Assembly: GCA_973895155.1 (NCBI GenBank)
Contig: OZ316897.1
Coordinates: forward strand, 21,886,001-21,950,000
DNA from: Marsupella aquatica
Taxonomy: Eukaryota > Marchantiophyta
Length of the DNA: 64,000 nucleotides
Direction: 5' to 3'
The notes beneath the pieces were generated by a model. That model was not told where the DNA came from. It did no database searches and saw only the letters and a list, made by a program, of their open reading frames with translations. Numbering within the stretch: the first letter of the stretch is position 1; each line of letters opens with the position of its first letter. Shown piece by piece: positions 52,429-64,000 of the stretch. A program made the translations under genes and the position numbers.

Positions 52429-55400
52429 TGTGGTGCGTCCCATGGCTCCCTAAACCCAAGAAACCCCCCAGCTCAAGCCGATTCCCGCAGGTTTCGCGCT
52501 TGGCGAGGCCGTTTCCGCGGCTTAGCGGCATGGGACGCTGCTAACCTTCTACTACTACTATTAACATTTTACACACATATACTGGACAGATCCTTCATCG
52601 GGTCATGAGATACGTAGCCGGCCTAATCTAGGCCTTCCCCTGTCTTCCCCTCCATCTTGTTAGGTATGTTTGGATTCCGCCGCCGGAATGATCCCCAATA
52701 GGCTTGGTTAAGCCGCTAAGACCTCTCTCAGCTCGACACATCCAACTCTCACTCCCCTGCTTACTTTCCTTCCTTTTGGTTGATGTGGGCACTCTTCACA
52801 CAAGTTAATGCGACACACAAATAGCAAAATGACTCATTCTGACTGAGTCATACCCTGCACTTGCCATACAAATAGTACATCTCATACACAAGCTCTGCGA
52901 ACTAAGCCGTGAGGCCAACTCTATTCAGCTCTTAGGCATGAGGAAACATGAATATACACAAGGGTCACTCTATGACTAACCGAGAGCTTCTCGTACTACT
53001 TGATCCCAGCCCGGCTAGTGCAAACTAAAAACTTGCTAAAGAAGAGGCCCTGAGCTCCCCGCTGCCCAGGTACTTATCCTGGTAGTGGATCCGCCATTCT
53101 TTGCATCGTAAGCCTAATCTACCTAACAGTAATCTACTTGCCCGAATCTACCTATGTACAGCAAGGCAGGAGCACAAGTGTTGCTCCTACCAGTGGAACC
53201 GCAATCCCACTAAGCTAAGTGTCAGGGCCGCTCCTAGTCCTGATCCTAATCCTAAACTTGGAGATCAGCGCCCGCCCTGCCCACTCACGCCTCCTCCCTC
53301 CACGTCCGCCCTCCCTAAAAGGAACGGCGCCCTTGCACCGTCACGACACCGGTGGAGGATCCTTAATGGACGCCCCCAACGCTTCCTCCTCAGCCACTGC
53401 CGTAGGTTCATTCTCTGACTGATTACCTGCCCTTGACTGAGTCAACTCTCCATCGGCCTGACTGGGTCCACCATCGGCGTCGGCATCGGCTCGGGAATCG
53501 GTTACAGCCTCAGCCTCGGCTACGGTCTCCCCGGCCTGCTCAAGAGGCGGATCTGGGATATCGGCCTCATTACTGAGTAGTTCGGCTTGGGCCGCACCAC
53601 CCCCACCTGTGATGATAGCGGGATCATTTGCCGTATTCATGCCGGAGGATGGTGCTGGTTCTACCTCCTTGGTCACCACGGCTTGTGGAGTCGGATTACT
53701 CCTTGACCCTGAAGGTTTCCGCTTCTTCTTCTTTTCTGGTTCGGCAGCTGGTCCCTTCCCCTTCCCACTTACTTCCGGCACTGGTGCAGGTGGCGTGGCT
53801 TTTTCTTCGGCCAGTACCACTCCTGGTAACTTGGTTGCCCCAATTGGAGTTGCGCCTGATGAAGACAAGCACTTGAATACTGCGGCTTATTTCTTCAGCC
53901 GCTCCGTTTGGTTGTCGGCCCGCCGCTGGAGGTTCTCCATCTTCCTCGTGATTTCCTCCAACTCCTCCTGGGTCTCATCCAGGTCCTTGCGCGCCTCCTC
54001 TAGTTCCTTCTGGGCTTCCTCCCGTTCTTGTTTCAAGGTAGTCCTCTCCTCCCGGGTTGCTCTTAGCTCCTTGTCGAGCTCTGCAATGATGACAGACTCC
54101 ATCTGGTTCATCTTGGCGTAAGTCTGTTCGAGCATCTCGTCCTTCTCCCTTAGGTCGGCCTTGAAGCTGGCCGTCAGGGACGCAAGCTCCTGCTGCAGCG
54201 CCATAATCCCTTGATAGGATTTCCCTAACTCGGCCTCCTTCTGCTCAAGGGCTCCGCGGATTTTCTCGAGCTCCCCCTTCAACGTCCATTCCTTTCTTTG
54301 GGTTTCCGCCATGGCCCGGCTGTTGGCTGTTATGTGGGCTTCCTCTGTATTCTTCAGCTCTCGCTTCCACTTCTCCCTCTCTTTGATCGTGTCGGCCAAC
54401 TCTCCCTGCGTCTGAGTCAGTTTATCCTTGATATTCTGATTATCAGCTTGCGCGGTGTCCAACTGCCTCTGCATGATGTTCAGCTCATGCCGTTTAATCC
54501 GCAGTTCATCTTGGGCTTTCTTGGCCGCCCTTAGATCTTCAATCTCGGCTTCCATCCTCCTAAGCCGCCGAATGACCTCGTCCTTCTTGCTTCTCTCTAA
54601 AGCCACCACTTCTTCTAATTGGTGCTTCTCCAACTGCTCCCTATGGAAAAAGGGTCCTACCTCCAACTCCTCTCCAAAGATGTTGAGCGCAAGTTCCCCA
54701 CACATCTCACCATACTCCATGGCTCTATTCTTAGCGTAGGTGGAGTAAGTAGAAGTGATCGGCATCGCCCATCGCGGCCTCTGCTCCCAAGCCGTCTTGC
54801 GGATCTCTTCAATCGTGGCTAGAGGTTTGCTTCCTTTTTTGGCTAGCCGCCTGATGTCCTCCGGCCAATCTCCTCCTGGTAAATCCTTTTCCCTAGCCAG
54901 GGCTGCCTCCTCTTCCTGCCTGATTCGCTCCTGAAATTCCTGCACCGTCTGTTTTATGCCGTCAAAGCTTGGGGGAGCAACATCTGGTGGGGGAGACTCA
55001 GGGCTACTCTGCTGGTTGGGGTCCCCTCGCACTACCCTTGGAAGTGTGGGGACAAACCGGCCACAGGTCCTTACTCCTGGAACGTGATGGTCCGACCCAT
55101 AGCCAGAATTATCAAGGCTGCAGTCCTCCACTGCCTCCTCTACTTCTTGGACATCCGGCTTCTCCCTCTCCTCTTCGTCGGTAGGAGCTTCAGGCAATTC
55201 TGCCTCAGATTCGGAGCTTGAGATTCCCACATACATTCGAACACCTGGCTTGGATTCCGGCCTGATTCTCTCCTTGTCTCCAGCAAAGGGGTTTTCTCTT
55301 GTGAGCCGGTGTAGGCCTACCTCTGTAGTAGTGTCCTGCATTGTTGCCGTTGCCGTTGTTGTTGCCGATGCCGATCTCTTTTCTTTCTCCAGTAGTTTCA

Positions 55401-57091
55401 GCAGACTCTGCATGCCTGGTTGTTGCATCGGCAAGTCCTCCTTCCTAGGTCTAAACACTTGCTCGATCGTAGGGCTAACAGGTGGTTGAGGCTTCTCAGC
55501 CAACGGCCTCGGCGTTGGAGCTTCCTCGGGTGCCCTTACCTGCAGGGGAAGTACTGGGGCAAAAGTCTGACCTCTGGCATACCGGCACAACAGCGGCATG
55601 TGATAGCCAAGCCGCGACACGCTCCCCATGCCGATTACCTGCTGCTCCTCCTTTAAGATCTTCTTCAATTGGTTGAGGAGGTACCCGTTGTAGTCCCGGC
55701 TTGGGTCTGGCCTCTCTGCTAGATAGACCTATGCCTTGCCGATCTCTGCCCTCGGCAAGTTACAATGCATGGTCACCCGCAAGAAGTCGATCATCTCTCC
55801 TATGTGCGGGTTGGTGCAGGTGTTCCGGAAGAAGCCATTCTTCGTTGATGGCCCGGGGAACGACCGGAACTCCTTGTCAGGCAAGGTCTTCCTGGTATCA
55901 ACTTTGGTCTTATTGCCTATCGGCAAGCAAAACACTTCGGCAATTACCTTGGGAGTAAGATAGAAATCCTTCCCATATATCCTCGTGCAATTGGTCTCGG
56001 GTTCCCATGACCCCACGAATTCTAATAGGTCTGACTCCGGTACCTCCGGCTTCAGCCATGGTAATCTTACAAAGGCCTCTAAGCCGGATCCGGCCATGAA
56101 GCCTTGATACTTCTTGGTCTGCATGGCCGTAAAGCATGCATCCTCCTCCCGTGCAAAATGTAGTTGCACTTCCACCGGTAGGGTTGCCGCCCAGCCCTTC
56201 CAGGTGTCATCCCTGGTTGGAATGGCCTTGATGGGATCGACCTCCTCCTCTTCGGCTTCTCCCTGCCTCCTGCTCTGTTGCTCGGCTGGCTTCTTTGGTG
56301 CCGCCGACCTCATTCTTTTTGCCGGGATGGCTTCATCGTTGACGGCTCCCTTCCTCTTCATCTCTGCTACCGTGGAGGTTTCTCCTAGCACCGTTGCCTG
56401 GGTCTACCTTTCCGTGCTACCCTTTAATTCCCAGTGTATGTCGTTGCAGTTCTTGATGGCCTCTCGGATGCCGACGACGTTGTCTTTGCAAAACAGAAGA
56501 TCGTCGAGTTGATTGGAAGTAGGCGTCCACAGGAACTCGTCCTTGATGAGTTTGCCTCCTAAGAAAGCCGTCTTTTGCAGCTCCCATAATCGAGCGAGCT
56601 CCTGCCGTTCTCGAGCTGCCCTTTCTGATTCCTCGTCCTCGTAAGTCTTGATGTACTCAGTTGCCCGTTCGAACAGGCATCCCCAGAAATGTGCCGCTTG
56701 ATTGACGTTGCTCATACCCTCCTTAGGTCGATCGTCGGTATCTACTCTCTCTCCGAGTGCTTGCCTAAGCAGCTGACAGTAGTTGGCCTCCCATAGTCGT
56801 CTGCCTAGTTCGTGCTCGCAAATGAGCCACCATCTCCTACAAGCGCTCCTTACCCCTCTCCTCTGCCGGTCCTTCTTCCCGTTGATCCTTCCTAGCCGCC
56901 GACACTTAACGCGCCCTAACCCTAATCGAGTTTTCACCCTCAGCGTCCTTACCTCCGGCCTCGGCCCGGGTTCCATGGTTGCCCCTAATTGTTTATATTT
57001 TCCTTGTTTTGTCCCTATACTAAGGTGTTCCTAGGGTGCCTTCCTGCTTTACCCACTTAACTGGCCGAGTGATTCCTGTCTAGGCATCACA
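52429..57091 (-). mobile_element. Solo LTR of the giant gypsy family
   Basis: A 4,663-bp LTR on the minus strand has the same ends as the intact element (TGTGATGCC at 57091, CACCACA at 52429) and no internal region on either side. Flanking 5-mers are TATCC (right) and TCTCC (left), a target duplication with one change. It is clearly more diverged than the two LTRs of the intact element, so it derives from an older insertion reduced by recombination between LTRs. Confidence 0.93.
53341..56976 (-). pseudogene. LTR-encoded coiled-coil protein, solo-LTR copy
   Basis: The reading frame of the LTR protein is kept from the ATG at 56976 to the normal stop at 53341, with only three stop codons in between: 56404-56406 (TGG to TAG), 55729-55731 (CAG to TAG) and 53887-53889 (CAA to TAA). 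Several insertions and deletions relative to 24883-28482 exist, in the coiled coil and Ala/Glu-rich tail, but all keep the frame. All three stops can come from C-to-T change on one strand or the other. Confidence 0.92.
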
Positions 57092-57398
57092 TATCCCAAA
57101 GCTCCACTTCCGTAGAGTCAACGTCCCCGTAAAATCAACGTCTCCCAAAACTCGGCCCTAAACTCCCGGTCTCCCTTCTGGATCCTCTACTTGCATTCAC
57201 TTTGCGCCCCACGATAATTTACTTATCTAGTGACCCCTCTGCACAATTTGTCGAGTGTTCTGCAGTCCGGCTTGTCATTTGATTCGCAACCATTGCAGAT
57301 TGGTATTCGTCCCTTCCTGAGTAGTGCTTGCGCCCGGCTGAGTGCCTGCCCTTCGCCACTATTGTTTGGATTTCTGCTGGGTGGCTCTTTTCAGAGAC

Positions 57399-58103
57399 AT
57401 GGCCACACTTAAAGATGTCGTTGGCTGCTGCAATGCTGGAGAAACGAGGACCTTCCCATCAATGAGGGTTTTTGTGGTCAATTTTGATGCTCCAATCGAT
57501 TTTCCGCGGAAGTTTCTATACCATGGATGTACTCGCTTCGTGACACCTGGGTGGATGTGTAATCGCATTGTTGAAGGGTCAAGTCGATGTCCCCATAATT
57601 CGGTTGTTGCTGGGACCTGGACAGAAAGGTATCGTTTTGAGGTGTTCCTGGTTGACTCTACTATCGGGCCACACTTCCCTCCAGTGCAAGCTAAGATTTT
57701 TGATGCAGCGACTGATCTCATAGGGATGCCTCCGCAGGATTTTAGCGAGAAGGAAGACTTTGTCTAGTTTGCTACTGTCCATAGAGCTACAGCAAAGATG
57801 GAATGTGTGGACGTAGTGATCCGCTGCAAAGACGGTGAGGCCATTATTAATTCCTTGTCACCTGTAAGCGATGACGACTGTGAGATCTTGCATTCTGTGG
57901 TGCCTACTTCTGTCACTCCACGGAAGACGAAGTTGAAGACGGACAGTGTACCTTCAAGGTATCATACTGCACGAGGGAGGCATACAGCAGAATCTTCAAG
58001 ATCATCTATTAATGCTTCAGACCCGGCCACGGCGTCGCAGCTTAGTTTTGTTAGATGTAGATTGCAGGACCTGCTTGATAGTTTGGATGCAACTCATATC
58101 TGA
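57399..58103 (+). pseudogene. OB-fold, RPA-like protein remnant
   Basis: The frame starts at ATG 57399, just after a possible 3' splice site (CTCTTTTCAG). Residues about 50-115 (YHGCTRF, MCNRIV, RYRFEVFLVDSTIG, then AKIFDAATDLIGMP) resemble the zinc-containing C-terminal OB fold of replication protein A large subunits, including those carried by plant Helitrons. The expected four zinc ligands are not all clear. A single in-frame TAG at 57765-57767 interrupts it, and the frame then continues to 58103. RPA-type proteins bind single-stranded DNA. Upstream exons are not identified. Confidence 0.5.
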
Positions 58104-60732
58104 TGTGACCAGATGCAAGCACAACGTACGACGGTTTGGCATTTTGGGCAGGAGTCTTTTAGTTTGTAAGGTTCCTACAGGCCATGCAATGACCTGCCAT
58201 TTTGGTTTGATATGGCATAACGTGTATGCTTGGTTTGTGGGGCAAGTGGGACCAGAATGTATGTATGTGAATGGTCGACTTATTTTCAATGTGCAATAAA
58301 GGGGGGCTCGGACCTGCATCTGTTAAATGAAGGTTGTGATGTCCACGATGCGTTTGTTAAAACGTACCAGAAAGTAATTGGGTGTTAATCGGCTGGTGTT
58401 TAATCGATGAATGGGTCTCGGCTAGTGTTTAATCGATGAATGGGTCTCGGAAATTTTTCATTTTGCAATTTGTGCGCAATTTCTCAAGGAAAACTTCCAA
58501 CTTCAAACTCTGATACAGGACAGCAAGTAGAACTCAGCCACTATAGCGCTTTTGCGGATCGCAGCGACATCATGTAGTGGGTCATCATAGTTCACGGAGA
58601 ATTGGGTAAGGGCCACTCCCCAATCTCCGAACATCAATAGACCAAAAAAACAGAGAAACACCTGAAACTCATTGGGCGGATCCGCGGCTCCATCGATCCC
58701 AACGACCAGGAAGGGAAAAAAACACAAGCATACAGACAACCGTAAAAACAACGTGACCCCAAACAATACATTTATGGCAGATGTGTTCTTGTTCCAGTAG
58801 GTGTTCATTATATTTATGGAGAATTGATGGGTAATGTATGTAAATGAATAATGGAGTTCGCACTTTGAAGGTCGGGGCAACGCCTGCAACTCAATGAAGA
58901 AGTAAGTAATCATGAAAAAATAGATGACAACTTCCATATGCGTAAAATAGGTCGTAAAATTATCTTTTGCGACAACTTACCACTGCATACCGGTTGGCAA
59001 GGGGGGGTGGACAGCATACTGGCAACCCGGTTACCTGACAAGGCAACCCGGGCGGTTGCCACAAAATAGGCATCGGCCTCGGACGATGCCACAACACCTT
59101 TGTCAGCATGGCGCTCATGATGTATATTGCTTCAACTGTAATCTCAAAGACTCAAAAAGTGTGGTCTGTTCTAAATATCCGAGTTCATTCTCATACTAAC
59201 CTTGTAACATTAGTGTTGGAACGAGCATAACCACAAATACCCCAAACATACCCCTCACATACCTCGCACATACCTCGCACCGGCAGAACAAACTACGTCA
59301 CATCCGCTTCTTCACTTCCTCTGATATTAATGCTCTACCTGTTTCATATGACCTGCGTAGCCTGCAAAACATTCCACATACCATATATAATTAATGATGC
59401 ATGTTGCATGAAAATAGATCGCGGAGTCTGTATCATTGAACATCCAGATTCATACCTGTTCCATCGATCAGAGCGCACCGGACACGAAGAAGATATATGG
59501 TTTAGTTGGTTTCTAAGGATTGGTGTACAGGGGGTGGCTAGCCAGCCTTGGGATCGGTGAAATCGATGACGAGTTTCAAGGATGCGTAAATGGTACTATA
59601 GGATATTTACTAGTAAGCCCGGGCTAAGGAAGAAGTGGGTGGTAAAGGGTAAGGTAAGATCTGCTTTCACTTTGAAGTATACGAGAACCCTGTATTTGAC
59701 CTGCGAGCACATTTCAAACTCAAATCATAAGCAAAAACTATTGCAATCAAAAGAATTGACTCCGAGTGCTGCCAATAATTTCTACCAAATCCAAAACACA
59801 TTACAGGATATCGCACAAGGTGGCATGGGATTTGACAGAGAATTCTCCCACGTAGTACGAAGATCCGCAGGTGGCCTGTGGACTTCCACGTTTTGGATGA
59901 TGTTATCGGGCGCGAACGTGTAAAACTTATTCTGAAGTTGTCTGAGCTCGCACAGAGGAGGATTGAACACTTAGAGTGGGAGGTGTGAGCTACGGTCAAT
60001 GACCTCCACTCTTTAGTACCTTTGGAATCGTTCCCGCGGAAATGATCCCTCTGAAACTGGAGGGAAACTGAGGCCAGCCTTATCTTCTTGGTATCCTATG
60101 TAGGGTATTTGCCACATAGGCTTCTGATTGATCAGAAGGTCATCGCAGCTGGCGGCTTTACTTTCCCGAAGTGCAGGCTGCGCTAGTCTCCATGGGAATA
60201 GTTTGTATCTTGTCCTAACTTGTCATAGTAATCCAAACTGCATGGACTTTTGAGTTAGGCCTAGAATAGTAGAGTGAGGGAAAATTTCCCAGTTGTATAA
60301 TCATGACCGCAACTCCTAAATCCCCAGCCTAAATCGGCTGGATAGAAACAAAATCAGCGATGCGCTTGACGCAATGGACTGCGGATATATCGCATTTTGA
60401 AGAGTGACCAGGGCGGTCAGTTCAAAACTGACGAGGACTAGCTTTGAGGCGGGCAACGCATGCACTACTTGCCTTGCAGCCTTTACCTCGAACACGCACG
60501 GGCGGGCGATTCAAACGGACAATGAACCCGCAACCTTTACCTTCAACACGCGCGGGTGGGCGATTCAAACGAACGATGAACGAGAGAGGCAGTGAGTGCG
60601 CTTGGTGTAATACTCCCTTTTCGTTTTAAGTCCCCCTCTATATTTCACTATTTCTGCTACGCGTACGCCTGGAGTGAAGTCGATCTTCAGAGTTTCCTAC
60701 ACTTGATCGACGTTGATTGAAACAGAGTTGCA
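58104..60732. other. Region without a confident gene
   Basis: Minus-strand frames at 58503-58937 and plus-strand frames at 59330-59923 are short and unrecognised. A possible exon end at about 59870-59990 reads VIGRERVKLILKLSELAQRRIEHLE, which looks like a coiled-coil terminus, but no connecting exons were found. Two short tandem duplications are present: TGTTTAATCGATGAATGGGT at about 58398-58447, and a 52-bp unit at about 60476-60580 (CGATTCAAACG). Confidence 0.45.
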
Positions 60733-63700
60733 ATGCATGAATGGAGCAGGCTTACGTGTAAGGAATTGTGTGAAAACATTGATCAATGTTTAGAATCGAC
60801 AATGTACACTTCCAAAATTGAGGAGTTGGATCTTACTGGGGAAAGCTTCTTCTGTATGGATGGGGATGATTGGCAACTTTTCTTTGACAGTGTGGGGATG
60901 AAGACATGGGTGCACAGGAAGAAGTTGAGGAGATGGGTGAATGAATGCAATGGGAGCAGCAATACCGGAGTCACACAGCCATCACAGCTACAACCATCAC
61001 CGCTGCAGCCATCACCGTTGCCGCCAATGAAGACACTATCTGAACGTGATACGAATTGAAAGGAGAGCTCTGGTGAAGAAGAGCACAAGTCTATCAGGCC
61101 TGCTGAAAATACCCGCACTCCTGATGCGGCGGAGAGAGAGACGTCTATGATTGGTTCTACCAAGCATCATCAAGTAAGTTGTTTGTCTCCCGTGACATTA
61201 AATTAGCCTATTGAAATCCATTGCGACCACGGCAAGGACCTCTTCTGATAATCACGCGAAGGCATCTAATGCAGTGCTCAATGGTAGTTTCTTTGTTTGA
61301 TTGAATACACGCTGATGTGTGTTTCGACGCTGCTATGCACAGTTCTATCCTTCGGCAGAGGACATCTTCAATGTGACCAACAAATCTGGAGGACGGTCCA
61401 TTCTGGCTTCTAAGCATGTAGAAGCGCACCAAGCTCACAAGGCAAATTACAGAACAGTGAGGAATTGGTTTGCGAATTTCGCCGCCGACAAGGAGATATA
61501 CGAATACCTCAGTGCAGATTTCAAGTCTGACACAAAGACAAAAGAGAATTGTCGATTGTATGTTCAGAGTAGAATGCACGAACTTTCACCTCTCAAATTT
61601 GAGTGTCTAGAAACCGGATCTAAACATGAGATGCCTTGGCCAGAAAGCTTCCTGTTTGAGGTCGTCAAGAACAGAAAGCATGAATGGAGGAAAGCAAATG
61701 CAAAAATCAAGGAAGGTACGTATTGACAGATTCCCATTCATTAGTTAGCGCAGTGCCATTGGTTTTGGCAATGAACTGTGTTCTATCTTTCGCAACTTGG
61801 AAATAACCTGGAAATACCCTGGAATTAACCTCAAGTACTTGCACTGAATTTCATTGCAGGTGCCATCCCTACGGCCCGAAAAAAGGAGCCGACTGATTTT
61901 GCAGATATGAAGGTAGAACCAGATGCAGATGAAGCGATTGCCATTGGACATGGACAATCGTACCCAGAGATTTTTGTGGAACTCCGTGCGTATGCATTCA
62001 AGGTGACCTTGGTAGAACTGCAAATGAGAGACGTCGATAAGTCTGTAAGGTATAGGGGGCAGTACAGTGGAGAGGTCGTTGGTCGTGGAATACCAGAGAG
62101 CGTCCATGTTATTAAGAAAGTGAGATGGTGGAAGATTAAGTTCATGAAGGCCTTGTCTGATGGTAATCCGTCATTGCTGGCGCCTTACTGGGTGCCATTA
62201 ATGACACCTTCAAAGGGTCTGCAGATGGTACAGTTTGGGCACTTAAAACCAGTAAGTATGGTGCCATATACATATATAAATATATGCATTTACCAACCCT
62301 AGGTTCATTGCATCGGAATGAATCTACTTCTCCGGGTTCTGCAGGTTTTTTCATGTTGCCCAGTCGATATGTATCGAGAGGTAGAGATGTTGAATGAATC
62401 TGGTTTTCTACAATATATTTATATTGCAAGATTCCCTGGCACTCATGCACCGTCACTATTGATGTGCATGTACATATTGCAGGACATGTCCATTTTTGTT
62501 CCGAGAGCATATTGTTCCATGAGTCCCAATCTGGCTCATAAAGTATGCCAATCGTATTCAGGTCCCTCTCCTCAGGGTTCTGCTGTCTCAGGAAAGACCT
62601 CCAAGAGAGTGGGGTTACCGGAGATAGGTCCCTCTCCTGAGGGTTCTGCTGTCTCAGGAAAGGCCTCCAATGGAGCGGGGTTACCGGAGATGCCTGACGT
62701 TGAGGAAAACCCTCTTTCAAAACCGAAGAAGCGAGTGTTGGCATTAGCTGGCCATGAAGAAGATGCAGAGGGAGGGGCGGAAGTAGAGCATAGAGAGGAA
62801 AGCAAAGCAGATGATGCGGTCAGGTCCAATGATGGAGAGCCAAGCGAGGATACTGAAGTACTGGATACCACTACATGCAGCCAGGAGAAAACATCTTCAA
62901 CATCAACTATCAACTTGCAAGTTGATTGCTTCACTACATACACCCAACTTTACATTGAATCTGACGAGGATGATGAAGACACTAATATAAGGCCTAACGA
63001 TCAACCGGAACCGGAGGTACGAGTATTTTGTCATCCTAGTTGCGTTCTTATATATCATACGTACGTAATTATAATTAAGACACCGAGTTTGCTTTATACT
63101 TATTTTTCAGGTAAAAAGACAAAAGATTGAGAGCAGTCCTGCAGGGGGAAACAACCCGCTACTGTCCAAGGTATATATCATATATCATTGTATGTATAAG
63201 TTTTGTATATTGCAATTATTATAATGGCCTAAAAGTTCTATTGTAAGTGATGTATATGACTTTGCAATTCATTCTACTTTGAGCCTAGGTTCACCAATAT
63301 ATACAATGATTTGCACATCCACATATGCATGGCAGGTTAAGACCGAGAAGGAACAAGGTGGAGTCCTTGCAAGCATTCGGGACCTAAATCAACCATTGAG
63401 TAGAGCACGAAGAGGCAAGGGTCCGAACCCAGGCAAAGAAAACGTACCTTCATTTAGAGCTATTTCAACAAAGGTACAGGAGGATGCAAGGGAACGGTTG
63501 TTGACCGGCAAAAACATGGTATGATTTCTTATTTCCATCCATTGTAAGCCAGCAGTCTTTATTAGGTTGCAGCGATCATTGTGTACAATGTGTAGACAGA
63601 AATTGTATGTGTGGAACGTACTCTTGTGGTCTCATTATGTGGTCATTATATATGTACAGGCAAACCAGGAAGAAGTTTTGTGTGCTCAAGGAACCCGGTC

Positions 63701-64000
63701 GACGAGAAGTAACAAGTCCCAGGCTTCTGGAGACTCCAATATAGTAAGCATATACTGAGAAGTTTTGCACGATTCTGTAAATAATCATTTATAGCTTGTC
63801 ATTGGTGTACTACCATATTTTAAAAAGCTCACCAAAGACTGTAACTTTTGCAGAATTTTGAAAAGCTCACCAAAGACGCCAAACTAGTATTGTGCATGAG
63901 AGCCATGGGTTTGATGAAGACCTGCGAAGTGGAGGCCAAATTGCGCACGTTTGTAGAAGATACGAACAAGCAGTCAAAGACTACCGCCAAGCCATTCACC
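60733..64000 (+). CDS. Nine-exon gene with SAM-like N-terminal domain, continues past the window
   Basis: My exon model is 60733-61173, 61343-61715, 61860-62251, 62345-62380, 62483-63016, 63111-63170, 63336-63518, 63660-63743 and 63854 onward. All joins are GT-AG and keep frame. Residues about 5-75 (LTCKELCENI, ESFFCMDGDDWQLFF, GMKTWVHRKKLRRWV) have the pattern of a SAM domain. Exons 2-3 encode an unrecognised globular region (RTVRNWFANFAADKEI; VRWWKIKFMKALSDGNPS). Exon 5 is acidic and low-complexity and contains a 66-bp tandem duplication (62561-62692). Later exons are Lys/Arg-rich, then a helical C-terminus begins (TKDAKLVLCMRAMGLMKTC). One in-frame TGA at 61057-61059 in exon 1 is either a mutation or the true end of a short isoform. 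Function unknown. Confidence 0.55.
62561..62692 (+). repeat. 66-bp in-frame tandem duplication
   Basis: Two units (62561-62626 and 62627-62692) each encode a 22-residue peptide beginning GPSP(Q/E)GSAVSGK and ending GLPE(I/M), with a few substitutions. Confidence 0.9.

Noticed and set aside
57399-58103. Helitron identity for the RPA-like ORF
   Set aside because: No Rep/helicase ORF and no TC...CTRR ends with a hairpin were found around it, so the Helitron link stays a resemblance only.
58503-58937. Minus-strand ORF with hydrophobic stretches as a membrane protein gene
   Set aside because: No ATG with good context, no family resemblance and no splice signals that link it to other exons.
1-64000. 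tRNA, rRNA or other structured RNA genes
   Set aside because: No tRNA-like cloverleaf with A and B boxes or rRNA sequence was noticed on reading; primer-binding sites match only short tRNA segments.

Overview
The window is nuclear DNA of a green plant. The evidence is plant-type Ty1/copia and Ty3/gypsy retrotransposons, a Tnp2 (EnSpm/CACTA-class) transposase, a SNF2 helicase of the plant 'DDQG' type, short GT-AG introns (about 90-185 bp) and TTTAGGG telobox repeats. I cannot name the species; the short introns and element mix fit an early-diverging land plant or streptophyte at least as well as a flowering plant. Almost everything recognisable is a mobile element or an element-associated gene.

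Layout. 1-2788: low-complexity, CAG/AGC-rich, no gene seen. 2789-3065: 3' end of a giant gypsy LTR, abutting a truncated copia LTR. 3066-9566: copia element 1 (minus strand), broken by a frameshift, a stop codon and a foldback element. It carries an intact antisense ORF (3485-3967) with an RNase H1-type hybrid-binding domain. 9840-14779: copia element 2 (minus), with both LTRs, a 5-bp target duplication and a primer site matching the middle of initiator tRNA-Met. 15436-16020: a small cysteine-containing ORF. 18731-23607: a nine-exon minus-strand gene joining a transposon-type N-terminal domain and an acidic repeat to a SNF2 helicase with an embedded RING finger. 24222-24767 plus 40263-43826: the two halves of a minus-strand Tnp2 transposase gene, split by a gypsy element.

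24768-40262 is a young, complete 15.5-kb Ty3/gypsy element with a perfect GCGTA target duplication. Its LTRs are 4.6 kb long, and each encodes a protein of about 1,199 aa (domain resembling plant transposon proteins, acidic linker, long coiled coil, KKKRK nuclear signal). The internal region encodes gag-protease and, in the -1 frame, RT-RNase H-integrase. A solo LTR of the same family lies at 52429-57091 (minus strand). Its ORF has kept one frame through in-frame indels and three stops made by C-to-T/G-to-A changes, which suggests that the LTR-borne protein was under selection.

44-52 kb is AT-rich. It holds unidentified element-like ORFs, an array of ten 18-bp palindromes (48638-49253) and a 180-bp tandem repeat with teloboxes. 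57-64 kb carries plus-strand gene remnants: an OB-fold/RPA-like ORF, and a nine-exon gene with a SAM-like N-terminus that runs off the window end.

The strongest candidates for something undescribed are the LTR-encoded coiled-coil protein, the antisense hybrid-binding ORF in copia 1, and the transposase-adjacent SNF2/RING fusion gene. All comparisons were made by eye; no database was searched.
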